Part shown: piece after piece, positions 34,736 through 44,365 of the stretch
Numbering within the stretch: position 1 is the stretch's first letter
Layout: every line of letters starts with the position of its first letter
Assembly (NCBI GenBank): GCA_902790675.1
Contig: CADASU010000003.1
Span: forward strand, 56,213-120,212
Reading direction: 5' to 3'
From: Oscillospiraceae bacterium
GTDB taxonomy: Bacteria > Bacillota > Clostridia > Oscillospirales > Ruminococcaceae
Length of the DNA: 64,000 nt
Notes under the pieces: model-generated
Seen by the model: the letters and a program-made list of their open reading frames with translations, nothing else
What the model was told of the DNA's origin: nothing
Databases searched by the model: none
Position numbers and translations under genes: made by a program

Positions 34736-34786
34736 GTTATATCATTTTTTAAATGTTTTGTCAATTTTTAATATATATGTTATAAT
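34736..34786. promoter_or_regulatory. Face-to-face promoters of femX-like and PBP genes sharing their -35 region
   Basis: Plus strand: TTGTCA (34758-34763), 17 bases, TATAAT (34781-34786). Minus strand: TTGACA (34759-34764), 17 bases, TATAAC (34736-34741). The two -35 boxes overlap almost fully. Confidence 0.65.
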
Positions 34787-34833
34787 TAGCAGTGTTTGAA
34801 AAATTTAGTTATTTGTTAGGAGGTAATTACCCT

Positions 34834-37005
34834 ATGAAAAAAAGGGTTAAAGATATTTATAGCAGTAACGAACTGAAGAAAAATAATAGAATTGGATTTT
34901 TTAAAAAACCTAATTCACCTAAAGGTGTATTTGCATTAATTGGCAAAATAATTGTTTGTGGGTTGCTTTTATTTATTATTGGATTTAGCATAGTTATAAC
35001 TGGAATGACAGTTTATGTTATGAAGGCCACCGATACTCAAACAGGAATAAATTTAGAAAAAGAGAGTGTTATGAAAACCGGCGTTACTACCATCTATGGT
35101 AAAGATGGTGGTGGAAACAATGTGACTTTGACTTCAATAGCTAATGGAACTACTAGAATTTGGTGTGATATTGATAAAATTCCTAAGCATGTTAAAGATG
35201 CTTTTGTTGCTATTGAAGATAATAAGTTTTATCAGCATGATGGAGTGGATTTTCAGCGTACTTTTGTTTCATTTCTCAACATGTTTCTACATTTTTGGGG
35301 AACGCAAGGGGGATCTACAATTACTCAGCAACTTGTAAAAAACGTAACTGGCGACAAAGATGTTGGAGGAATTGAAGGAATAAAAAGGAAAACTAGAGAA
35401 ATATACCGTGCAATTAGTCTCGAAAAAACATATAGCAAAGATCAAATTCTTCAGGCATATTTAAATATTATTCCTATTGGAGGGCGCAATGGAGATTATG
35501 CAGGAATCCAAACAGCTGCTAAGTTGTATTTTAATAAAGATATTGCAAATGTAACGATTGCGGAAGCAGCTTCTTTGGCAGTTATAACAAAAAAACCAAT
35601 GGTTTATGATCCTATCCATAATCCAGAAAAAAATAAAGAACGTAGAGACAAAACATTAAGAAAAATGCTGGAATTAAAAATGATTACTCAGAAAGAGTAT
35701 GATGATGCTGTTAAAACTCCTGTTAAAGCTAATCCCGGCAAAGTAATTGATAATAATGGAAAAAATTATCAGAGCTATTTTGTGGACTCTACTTTAAATC
35801 AAGTGGTTTCAGACTATATGAAAAAATATAATTTGGATAATTGGGATGAAGCTAATGCTAGAGTAAAATCTGCTGGATTTGATATATACACTACAATTGA
35901 TATTGATATGCAAGAGAAACTTGAGCAGATGTATGAAAATCCATCGACATTTGGCTGGAGTAATTTTAATAACAAGCCGCAGTCAGCTTTTGTTATATAT
36001 GACTTGAATGGTAATATGAAAGCATGTGTGGGGGGAACAGGGAAGAAACCGGTTGGTGATCGATCTACAAATAACTATGCTAATTTAAATAGGTCTCCCG
36101 GGTCTACTATGAAGCCTATAGCGGCGTATGCACCTGCTATAGAAAACAATTATTTAACATATTCTTCTCTGGTTGAAGATTCCCCAATAAGAAAAGTGGA
36201 TGGAAATGATTGGCCTCAAAACTATGATAGAAAATATTTTGGAAAAATAACTGCTGCATATGCTCTGGAAAAATCATTAAATACAATACCTACAAAATTG
36301 GTTGAAAAAATGGGTGTAAAAAGTGTTTATAATTTTTTAAGTGAAAAATTAAAAATAACCGGTTTGGTCGATCCCGATCATCCTTTAAAGGATGGTAGTT
36401 GTGAGTCTTCTGGTATTGCTATGGGCGCTTTAACAAAAGGAATTAAATTGAGTGAATTAACGAATGCATATCAAATTTTTGGTAATGGCGGGCAATTTAA
36501 CAAGGCCACTACATATACTGAGGTTATAGATTCGTCGGGTGATGTTGTTTTAAAAGCTGATAAAAATTCAGAAAAGGTTATTGCTTCCGATACCTCAGCT
36601 GTGATGAACCGAATGCTTAGAAATGTTATACAAAATGGAACAGGTAAGGCAGCAAGTTTGGATAGTATGGGAATAGAAGTGGTTGGAAAAACGGGTATGA
36701 GTAATGATAATAAAAATTTTACTTTTGTTGGTTTAACACATGATTATGTTGCTGGAGTTTGGGTGGGATATGCTGATGGAAAGGAACTTCCAACGCAAAC
36801 CATTAATCAGCCTTCGAAAATTTTTCATGCTGTTATGAGTAAAATTTTTAAAGGGAAGAAACAAGAACATTTCGAATATTCATCAGCGAAGGAAGCCATG
36901 TATTGCAAAGATACTGGGTTAATAGCTAATGAGTCTTGTCCAAATAAGGGAAAAGGATATTATAGATTGAATAGTGTAAATAATAAGTGTAATATGCACT
37001 GGTAG
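34834..37005 (+). CDS. Class A penicillin-binding protein (PBP1-like)
   Basis: 723 residues from ATG 34834, after GTTAGGAGG; an upstream in-frame GTG is rejected. An N-terminal membrane anchor covers about 32-60. The glycosyltransferase 51 domain has catalytic Glu128 in EDNKFYQHDG and QGGSTITQQLVKN (about 158). The transpeptidase domain has SxxK at Ser424-Lys427 (SPGSTMKP), SLN at about 481 and KTG at about 619. It polymerises and cross-links peptidoglycan outside the membrane. The short Cys-containing tail (CKDTGLIANESCPNKGKGYY) resembles those of clostridial PBPs. Terminator follows. Confidence 0.95.
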   Translation: MKKRVKDIYSSNELKKNNRIGFFKKPNSPKGVFALIGKIIVCGLLLFIIGFSIVITGMTVYVMKATDTQTGINLEKESVMKTGVTTIYGKDGGGNNVTLTSIANGTTRIWCDIDKIPKHVKDAFVAIEDNKFYQHDGVDFQRTFVSFLNMFLHFWGTQGGSTITQQLVKNVTGDKDVGGIEGIKRKTREIYRAISLEKTYSKDQILQAYLNIIPIGGRNGDYAGIQTAAKLYFNKDIANVTIAEAASLAVITKKPMVYDPIHNPEKNKERRDKTLRKMLELKMITQKEYDDAVKTPVKANPGKVIDNNGKNYQSYFVDSTLNQVVSDYMKKYNLDNWDEANARVKSAGFDIYTTIDIDMQEKLEQMYENPSTFGWSNFNNKPQSAFVIYDLNGNMKACVGGTGKKPVGDRSTNNYANLNRSPGSTMKPIAAYAPAIENNYLTYSSLVEDSPIRKVDGNDWPQNYDRKYFGKITAAYALEKSLNTIPTKLVEKMGVKSVYNFLSEKLKITGLVDPDHPLKDGSCESSGIAMGALTKGIKLSELTNAYQIFGNGGQFNKATTYTEVIDSSGDVVLKADKNSEKVIASDTSAVMNRMLRNVIQNGTGKAASLDSMGIEVVGKTGMSNDNKNFTFVGLTHDYVAGVWVGYADGKELPTQTINQPSKIFHAVMSKIFKGKKQEHFEYSSAKEAMYCKDTGLIANESCPNKGKGYYRLNSVNNKCNMHW

Positions 37006-37022
37006 TTAGTAGTAACTATGAA

Positions 37023-37062
37023 AAAATAACCTCACAGCTAAATAAATGTGAGGTTATTTTTT
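37023..37062 (+). terminator. Terminator after the PBP gene
   Basis: A perfect 14-bp stem (37023-37036 with 37047-37060) is followed by T. Confidence 0.9.
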
Positions 37063-37116
37063 GCTAAAAAACTAGCCCTCTTATAATAATAAGCAAGGCT
37101 AAAATACTATAAATTT

Positions 37117-37728
37117 TTATTTTTGTTTAGTTCTTTTAATAACTTTGAGTCTACTAAACTCTTCTCTTTCTTTTTCTTCCAAAGCATTAGAAATATAGTT
37201 AATTGTCTTTTCAAATTTAGGTATATTCACATTTTTAAGAGCATTGGCACGTCTTTGTGTTTTCTTAATTTCGTTGGCTAGTCGATATACACTATTTTCT
37301 ACTTCAGCTAAAACAACACTAATTCTTTTAGCTTTATCAAAACATATATATGCTATATCTAAGTGCGAATTAGTTCCGGAAAAGCCATATGCTCTTGTGT
37401 CAAACTCTGAATTAAGGGTTACCTTGGGAATTTCAACGCCCATAACACTTTTATATTTTATTTCAATTCCTGTTTCCACTTCTATTCCCTTAGCAATACT
37501 ATCACAAATGCCTAGCGTGATATTGGCCGTTTGCAAGGCTTTGTATGCTGTATCAAATGTTGACTCTATTTCACCACGTATTGACTTAGCTGTATCTATT
37601 AAAGACATCATTTCTCTAACCAATATATTTCTTTTTTTGTCCATCAAATCGAAACCAAGCTTAGCAAGCATTAACGACCTTTTAATATTTATCAAATTTC
37701 CTTTGGTGGGAAATATGGAAAAACTCAT
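37117..37728 (-). CDS. atpD: A/V-type ATPase subunit D
   Basis: 203 residues, mostly helical, starting with PTKGNLINIKRSLMLAKLGFDLMDKKR, the D-subunit signature. D forms the central rotor shaft inside the A3B3 head. Last gene of the nine-gene minus-strand operon. Confidence 0.95.
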   Translation of the reverse strand: MSFSIFPTKGNLINIKRSLMLAKLGFDLMDKKRNILVREMMSLIDTAKSIRGEIESTFDTAYKALQTANITLGICDSIAKGIEVETGIEIKYKSVMGVEIPKVTLNSEFDTRAYGFSGTNSHLDIAYICFDKAKRISVVLAEVENSVYRLANEIKKTQRRANALKNVNIPKFEKTINYISNALEEKEREEFSRLKVIKRTKQK

Positions 37729-37751
37729 TTTTTAACACTCGCTTTCTTAAT

Positions 37752-39158
37752 TTATATTGTGCTTTTGAAACGTTGTGATCTACTAGGATCGTAAACTTTG
37801 TCTAATAATTCACTGTCTATTCTATCTAGTTCTTCTTTTGGTAATAAGCAAAGCAAATCCCATCCCAAGTCTAAAGTTTGTTCTATTGTTCTATCTTCAT
37901 CATCGCTTTGAGTTAAGAAATTGGATTCAAAATTCTTACCAAATTCTATATAGGATTTATCTGTTGCAGATAGCTCTTCTTCTCCTATAACTGACGCTAG
38001 AGAACGTGCATCTTGAACTTTAGCGTAACATGCAAAAAGCTGACTAGCAACTGCTTGGTGATCTGATCTTGTATATTTTTCACCAATTCCGTCTTTCATA
38101 AGCCTTGATAAAGAAGGGAGAATAGAAACCGGTGGATATACGCCTTGCTGATATAATTCTTTGGAAAGAACGATTTGCCCTTCAGTTATATATCCTGTTA
38201 AGTCTGGGACAGGGTTTGTTATATCGCCATTTGGCATAGTGAGAATTGGAATCTGAGTTACCGATCCTTTGGAGTTTTTTAGAACACCAGCTCTTTCATA
38301 AAGCTGAGCTAAATCAGAATATAAGTAACCAGGATATCCTTTTCTTCCAGGAATTTCACCTTTAGATGATGAAAATTCCCTTATTGCTTCAGCATAAGAT
38401 GTCATGTCTGTTAATATAACTAAAACATGCATATTTTTTTCATATGCCAAATATTCTGCCGCTGTTAAAGCACACCTAGGCGTTAAAATTCTTTCAATTA
38501 TTGGATCATTAGAAAGATTAATAAACATTGAAACGCGCTCTAATACGCCACTTTCCTCAAATTTAGTTTTAAAATAATCAGCAATGTCATTTTTTACGCC
38601 CATAGCGGCAAACACTATACAAAAATTATTATCTTCTTCTTTGTCTGCTATTTTAGCTTGTTTTACTATTTGAACAGCAAGCTTATTGTGTGGCAATCCT
38701 GAATCAGAAAATATTGGTAACTTTTGGCCTCTAATTAGAGTAGTGAGCGCATCAATTGAAGATATACCAGTTCTTATATAATTTCTAGGATAATTTCTTG
38801 AAACAGGATTGATAGCAGCACCATTAATATCTGCATATTTTTCAGCAAATATTTCACCAAGGCCATCTATAGGCTTGCCAGCACCATTAAATATTCTTCC
38901 CAATAGTTCAGTTGACAACGGGATTTCTAGAGGTTTTCCTGTAAAATGAGTTGATGTGTTTTCCATTGAAAGATCGTTTGTTCCTTCAAATACTTGTATT
39001 ACAACTCGCTTACCATCTATCTGAACTATTCTGCCTTGTCTTTTGGTATTATTTTTTAGATGTATTTCTACCAGTTCATCAAAACCAGCATTTTCCACGT
39101 CGTCTAAGACTATTAATGAACCATTTATTTCTTTTAATCCAATATGATGCAATGCCAT
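37752..39158 (-). CDS. atpB: A/V-type ATPase subunit B (non-catalytic)
   Basis: 468 residues, normal length, with ISSIDALTTLIRGQKLPIFSDSGLPHN where catalytic subunits have a P-loop, LTDMTSYAEAIREFS, and GYPGYLYSDLAQLYERAG. B subunits form the A3B3 hexamer and hold regulatory nucleotide sites. 26 bases after atpA. Confidence 0.96.
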   Translation of the reverse strand: MALHHIGLKEINGSLIVLDDVENAGFDELVEIHLKNNTKRQGRIVQIDGKRVVIQVFEGTNDLSMENTSTHFTGKPLEIPLSTELLGRIFNGAGKPIDGLGEIFAEKYADINGAAINPVSRNYPRNYIRTGISSIDALTTLIRGQKLPIFSDSGLPHNKLAVQIVKQAKIADKEEDNNFCIVFAAMGVKNDIADYFKTKFEESGVLERVSMFINLSNDPIIERILTPRCALTAAEYLAYEKNMHVLVILTDMTSYAEAIREFSSSKGEIPGRKGYPGYLYSDLAQLYERAGVLKNSKGSVTQIPILTMPNGDITNPVPDLTGYITEGQIVLSKELYQQGVYPPVSILPSLSRLMKDGIGEKYTRSDHQAVASQLFACYAKVQDARSLASVIGEEELSATDKSYIEFGKNFESNFLTQSDDEDRTIEQTLDLGWDLLCLLPKEELDRIDSELLDKVYDPSRSQRFKSTI

Positions 39159-39184
39159 ATTAAATTATCTCCAATCTGTTTAAA

Positions 39185-40942
39185 TTAATTATTTAGTTGT
39201 TTTTTTATGAACAGGTCAATTTCATCATAATAAGTATTAAATTTGTCTAAATCATCATTCGGAATATCGTATTTTATTCTGGACAATTTTGTGAAAATGC
39301 CACTTTCAACTAAAACTGAAAAGGGAATACTATGAGATATTAATTTAGATGCATTTTCATAAAAATATATAATAATCTTCATCATTTGCTTTTGCTTTTC
39401 TAGTGTCACGTAAGCATCATCTTTATGAAATGCATTTTGCTGTAAAAAGCCAACTCTTATGACTTTTGAAATTTCTATTACTAGTTTTTGATCATCTGGT
39501 AAAACATCGGCTCCAATTAGCTTAACAATTTCCATTAACTTAGATTCCTCTGCTAATAGGGCTGAAATTTTTTGCTTTATATTTAAAAAGTCCTCACCAA
39601 CTTCGTTATCGTAAAATTTTTTAAGGTCTTCATCATATTCACTATAACTTGTTATCCAGTTTATGGCTGGATAATGTCTAGAATATGCGAGAGCTTTATC
39701 TAAAGCCCAAAAACAGCGAACAAACCTTTTTGTGTTTTGAGTTACTGGTTCAGAAAAATCCGAGCCTTGCGGGGAAACGGCTCCAATAATTGTTACCGAT
39801 CCTTCTTGGCCTGATAGAGTTTCCATATATCCAGCTCGTTCATAAAATTGAGATAATCTAGATGGTAAATAAGCTGGAAATCCTTCTTCAGCAGGCATTT
39901 CTTCAAGTCGACCAGAAATTTCTCTAAGAGCTTCTGCCCAACGAGATGTTGAATCTGCCATTATAGCAACATGATATCCCATGTCTCGGTAATATTCTGC
40001 TAATGTTATACCTGTATATATTGATGCTTCTCTAGCAGCAACAGGCATGTTTGAAGTATTAGCTATTAAAGTAGTTCTATCTGTTAGCGCTTTACCGGTT
40101 CTAGGATCAATTAATTCAGAAAACTCTTCCAAAACTTGAGTCATTTCATTTCCGCGCTCACCACAACCTACGTAAATAATTATATCAGCATCGGACCATT
40201 TTGCAAGAGCATGCTGAGTCATCGTTTTACCAGTACCAAATCCACCTGGAACAGCAGCTGTTCCACCTTTTGCTATTGGAAACATAGTATCTATTATTCT
40301 CTGACCAGTTATTAAAGGCCTTGATATGCTAAGCCTATTTTTAACAGGCCTTGCTACACGAATTGGCCATTTTTGACACAAACTTAACTCATGGACATTA
40401 CCATTTTCATCTTCAATAATAACTATCGTATCATTTACTTTATATTGGCCATTAGGCTTAATCTCTTTTACAACACTAGTTTTTAGTAACGGTGATAGCA
40501 TACATTTATGAGTAATCATTGATGTTTCGGGGCAAGTTGCGTATATTTCACCAGGATTTATTGTATCGCCAACTTTTACAGTTACGGTAACGTCGTAAGT
40601 TTTGTTCTCATTTAAAGAAGGTATATCTGAACCTATGCCTATAAAAGCACCACTAGACTTTTCCATTTCTTTTAGTGGGCGCTCAATACCATCAAATATG
40701 TTTGATATTATTCCAGGACCTAATGTTGCAAAAAGTGGTGTGCCAGTAGAATATATAGGTTCACCAGGCTTTAATCCGGTTGTGCTTTCATAAACTTGAA
40801 TTGTTGTTTCATTCTCATTGATTGAAATGACTTCACCTATTATTTTATTTTTGCCAACATATACCATCTCCATCATTGAAAATTCTGTAGCTTTGCGAGC
40901 TTTTATAACAGGTCCGTTTATGGAGAAAATTTTACTACTCAA
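39185..40942 (-). CDS. atpA: A/V-type ATPase subunit A (catalytic)
   Basis: 585 residues with the Walker A GGFGTGKTMTQ (about residue 230), the long non-homologous region before it, VGCGERGNEM, and MADSTSRWAEALREISGR. It hydrolyses or makes ATP at the A-B interfaces. The order A-B-D matches other clostridial operons. Confidence 0.97.
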   Translation of the reverse strand: MSSKIFSINGPVIKARKATEFSMMEMVYVGKNKIIGEVISINENETTIQVYESTTGLKPGEPIYSTGTPLFATLGPGIISNIFDGIERPLKEMEKSSGAFIGIGSDIPSLNENKTYDVTVTVKVGDTINPGEIYATCPETSMITHKCMLSPLLKTSVVKEIKPNGQYKVNDTIVIIEDENGNVHELSLCQKWPIRVARPVKNRLSISRPLITGQRIIDTMFPIAKGGTAAVPGGFGTGKTMTQHALAKWSDADIIIYVGCGERGNEMTQVLEEFSELIDPRTGKALTDRTTLIANTSNMPVAAREASIYTGITLAEYYRDMGYHVAIMADSTSRWAEALREISGRLEEMPAEEGFPAYLPSRLSQFYERAGYMETLSGQEGSVTIIGAVSPQGSDFSEPVTQNTKRFVRCFWALDKALAYSRHYPAINWITSYSEYDEDLKKFYDNEVGEDFLNIKQKISALLAEESKLMEIVKLIGADVLPDDQKLVIEISKVIRVGFLQQNAFHKDDAYVTLEKQKQMMKIIIYFYENASKLISHSIPFSVLVESGIFTKLSRIKYDIPNDDLDKFNTYYDEIDLFIKKQLNN

Positions 40943-40958
40943 AATTTGTCACCTCATT

Positions 40959-41558
40959 TCAATCATTTTCTATTATAAGTCCACTAGTTTTTAAAAAATG
41001 CTGGCGCTGATTATTAAGAATTGAAGAAATTGTTTTGTCAATCACAATATTGGATTGCTTGTCAATTAAAACAAATCCACCTAATTTGTTTTGATCGTCT
41101 ACAAGCACGCTAGAGATATTTTTAAACATTAAAAGATCTTTTTTTAATTTTAAATCTTCGCGTCTAACTTTAATTTCAGTATCGTTAAAATTTAATTCAT
41201 CAAAAACTTGTTTAATTTTATTTAATAAATAGTCTTTATATTTATCTGAATTTACAAAATCTAATATTTCTTTTTCAGATTGCTGCATTACCTGCTTTAT
41301 AAGCTCATTTCTGAAAGACAAAATCTTTTTCTTGAAATCCAGACTTTTTTTCGACAGCTTATAGTTAAATTCGGATTTTACGTGCCTAATGCGATTTTGC
41401 ATATATATGAAAATTTCTTCTAGCTGTTTTTGCTTTGCATTATTGAGCTCTCTTTGCTCATAATTTGAAATATTTTGATTCATACGAGCAATTTTTTCAT
41501 CAGCATCTTCTAGTATAGCTTCCTGAAATCTTAAAAGCTTTTGCTTATCATATGACAT
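40959..41558 (-). CDS. atpE: A/V-type ATPase subunit E
   Basis: 199 residues: a long charged N-terminal helix rich in Glu, Gln and Lys, then a C-terminal globular part with LGGFVLIDKQSNIVID. It is a peripheral stalk subunit and pairs with the small G/H-type helix encoded first in the operon. Confidence 0.88.
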   Translation of the reverse strand: MSYDKQKLLRFQEAILEDADEKIARMNQNISNYEQRELNNAKQKQLEEIFIYMQNRIRHVKSEFNYKLSKKSLDFKKKILSFRNELIKQVMQQSEKEILDFVNSDKYKDYLLNKIKQVFDELNFNDTEIKVRREDLKLKKDLLMFKNISSVLVDDQNKLGGFVLIDKQSNIVIDKTISSILNNQRQHFLKTSGLIIEND

Positions 41559-41579
41559 AGTAGCTCACACTCTTCTCGT

Positions 41580-41888
41580 TTATATTTTTACACCTATTGA
41601 TTCACGAACATATTCTGTTATGGTTTCGCTTATATTAGAATTGCTGTGACGGTCTGGAATTTCTACGAGCAAAGGATATTTGCAATGTAGTTTTATATTA
41701 TAAATTTTTTCAGGGCAAAGAGACATAAGCTTATGTGAAATTAAAACAATAGCTATTTCATTATTCTTGCAAGCTTCATCAATAGTACGACTAAATTCTT
41801 CAGATGTATGCACCACAGTTCCTTCAATTCCGGCCAGTCGCATTCCCATTTGTGTATCAATATTGTCACTAATGCAGAAGAATTTCAT
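41580..41888 (-). CDS. atpF: A/V-type ATPase subunit F
   Basis: 102 residues from ATG 41888, 9 bases after AAGGAAG. The pattern GMRLAGIEGTVVHTSEE and YPLLVEIPDR is typical of F, the small rotor subunit that binds D. Confidence 0.88.
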   Translation of the reverse strand: MKFFCISDNIDTQMGMRLAGIEGTVVHTSEEFSRTIDEACKNNEIAIVLISHKLMSLCPEKIYNIKLHCKYPLLVEIPDRHSNSNISETITEYVRESIGVKI

Positions 41889-41901
41889 TAAAATCACTTC
41901 C

Positions 41902-42333
41902 TTAGAATATTAATATTAAAAATGAAATAATAAGTCCATATAGAGCGATTCCTTCACCAAAAACAACAAATATCATAGCTTTACCGAATGTTTTTGGGTT
42001 TTCACTATAGGCACCTATTGCAGCTGGAGTAGCTCCTCCAACAGCTATTCCTCCACCAATTGCAGAAATTCCTACTGATAATGCTGCACCTATATATTTT
42101 AAACCATTATCGGAAGCATTTTTTGCTGTTTCGGCTGCTTCGGCTGCAGAAACCATACCTGTTGCTAGCATTATTACTGACAGTATAATTAGCATACCAA
42201 AAAACATGCATAGATGCAGGATAAAGCGATGTTTGACAGCAACTTCACCTTTAGTTGATGTTAAAATTGGAACAACCGGAATTAATGTTAATGCTATTCC
42301 CAAAAGTGGTAAAATAAATAAAAGAATATTCAT
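41902..42333 (-). CDS. atpK: A/V-type ATPase membrane rotor subunit K
   Basis: 143 residues from ATG 42333 after GGAGG. There are four membrane segments. The second hairpin is a standard c-like unit (GAALSVGISAIGGGIAVGGA then FVVFGEGIALYGLI) with the ion-binding Glu. The first hairpin has no membrane carboxylate and no c-like glycine pattern, so each subunit binds one ion. The Gln residues used for Na+ in Enterococcus NtpK are not seen, which leans towards protons. Confidence 0.92.
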   Translation of the reverse strand: MNILLFILPLLGIALTLIPVVPILTSTKGEVAVKHRFILHLCMFFGMLIILSVIMLATGMVSAAEAAETAKNASDNGLKYIGAALSVGISAIGGGIAVGGATPAAIGAYSENPKTFGKAMIFVVFGEGIALYGLIISFLILIF

Positions 42334-42394
42334 GATTGAATCCTCCAAAAATAATAATTTTATATAATTTTAATATATAATAAAGTCTTTAAAA

Positions 42395-44344
42395 TTATTT
42401 TGAATTTTTTTCAAAGACTACTTTGGCTGGTTTAAATGGTTTGCCATCTGAATTATAAAATCTACTAAATATCTCGTAGAAAATTAGACGAAGTGCTTGT
42501 ATGGAAACCATAAGGCCTTCCAATCCTATAACAAATACATTTCCAATGATTATGATTATTGGGTTTAATAATGTCCCTGCTGCCATATGAGCAAATTTTA
42601 TAACAACCAGCATTAATGCTGCGTGACTTAAAGCTAATCCACCTACACGTAAAAACGAAAGGGTATTTGAAAAATAGCTCAAAATTATGTCAACCATATC
42701 GAAGGAAGCGTCTATTGCGTTAAATTTTTCTAGCTTTTCTTTATTATTGTTATTTAGTTTTTTATCAATTGCGTTTGATAAAGGTTTGCTGAAAAAAATT
42801 ACAAATAGTGGAAAAACAATAGCACACACTATAAATATAGGATTAAAAACATTTATACTTAGAACTATCATTAATATCATAGCTATTAATGAACCGCCAT
42901 ATACAGTAAGTCCCGCCAATCCATTGTTAGAAAATAATGCGTTTCCAATTTTATGATTTTTTAAATTAAGAAAGATATTTATAATCATAGATATAATTAT
43001 TATAGCAACACCCAATATAAGAGAAAACATAAGTATTTTCATTGAGTTGGTTGATTCTAAAATGTTAAATGGAAATATAGAACCCAGCCCTATCATTCGC
43101 CAAAAGTTTGAAAAAAGTCCTTCAAATCCAAAACACGACCCATAGGCTAAACCACACAAAACACTGAATACGGAGCATCTAGTTAAAATTAACCCTATTA
43201 CGTTTTTCTTTAGTTTCCACACTAAAAGCCCTGTGATAAATAAAACAATTCCTTGTCCCACATCACCAAACATGATGCCAAACAAAATGCAATAAACAAG
43301 GCCAATATAGCTTGAAGGATTCAGATCTTTGTATCTGGGCAATCCATACGTTTCGACATACATTTCAAATGGTTTAAATAGCCAACATGTTTTTAATTTT
43401 ACAGGGGGAGTATGACTATTATTTTCTTCTGCCGACAAAGATTCAACAACAACGCCTGACATATCATCAAACATTTTAACAAATGTGTTAATATTGCTGT
43501 GAGGAACAAATCCGTTTATATGAAATTTTTTTCTGCCAACAACTGCGAATTTTCTATATTCAAAAGTATCGTGAAGCATTTTTACTTTGCAATATAATTG
43601 TAATAAATGTTTAGAATTTTTATCTTTAAATGCATCAATGCTAGATTTTATATGTTCTAAATTTGTTTTTTCTTCCTCTATTTGAGCTTCAATATTTGAA
43701 ATTGCAAATTGAGGAGTTCCTCGAACATAATCTGGTATACAATATTCTTCAAAATATAAAGACTTAAAGCAATTATATGTTTCTGTTGAATATTTAATAG
43801 GTGTGATATATATTCCCCAGCAAAAGTCTTTGCTTTTATCTAGCGGCAAGAAGAAGAAAAGCTTATTGCTAAAATAAGATGATTTTAAATAGCTATCTAT
43901 TGGCATTCTTCCAAATCGTACATCTACATATTTAGCTTTGAAAATATTTTCTATATTAACGCTTAATTTAGACATGTGTTTTATTTGTAGCAAAGACTGA
44001 TTCATCAAATCTATCATTACATTTAGTTTGGAAATTTCATTTGTATCACTAGTAATTTTTTTGAAAACTTCATCAACAAATCTACAGTTACCATCATCTA
44101 ATTCTAATGAATGATAATCTTCAAAACGTGGTTTAATGTTTAACATGAAAAGTATTTGATTAATTTTATTTAAAACATCAGTGTATGGATTTGGTTCACT
44201 TAAATTTGTGAAACCATCGATTTTAGCGTCGTTTTCCACATTTTCGGGATGAAACATTTCGCATTGTACAGTTCTAACTAATGTTTCATCTAAATCGGAT
44301 ATTTTTCCTACAATATTAACAAACGACATTTTATCTATAGACAT
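42395..44344 (-). CDS. atpI: A/V-type ATPase subunit I (a)
   Basis: 649 residues. The N-terminal 330 are cytosolic and helical; the rest has about seven membrane segments, with FGDVGQGIVLF at the first and the channel Arg in LSFLRVGGLALSHA. It forms the stator half-channels. Confidence 0.94.
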   Translation of the reverse strand: MSIDKMSFVNIVGKISDLDETLVRTVQCEMFHPENVENDAKIDGFTNLSEPNPYTDVLNKINQILFMLNIKPRFEDYHSLELDDGNCRFVDEVFKKITSDTNEISKLNVMIDLMNQSLLQIKHMSKLSVNIENIFKAKYVDVRFGRMPIDSYLKSSYFSNKLFFFLPLDKSKDFCWGIYITPIKYSTETYNCFKSLYFEEYCIPDYVRGTPQFAISNIEAQIEEEKTNLEHIKSSIDAFKDKNSKHLLQLYCKVKMLHDTFEYRKFAVVGRKKFHINGFVPHSNINTFVKMFDDMSGVVVESLSAEENNSHTPPVKLKTCWLFKPFEMYVETYGLPRYKDLNPSSYIGLVYCILFGIMFGDVGQGIVLFITGLLVWKLKKNVIGLILTRCSVFSVLCGLAYGSCFGFEGLFSNFWRMIGLGSIFPFNILESTNSMKILMFSLILGVAIIIISMIINIFLNLKNHKIGNALFSNNGLAGLTVYGGSLIAMILMIVLSINVFNPIFIVCAIVFPLFVIFFSKPLSNAIDKKLNNNNKEKLEKFNAIDASFDMVDIILSYFSNTLSFLRVGGLALSHAALMLVVIKFAHMAAGTLLNPIIIIIGNVFVIGLEGLMVSIQALRLIFYEIFSRFYNSDGKPFKPAKVVFEKNSK

Positions 44345-44365
44345 AAAATAACACCTCCTTTATTT

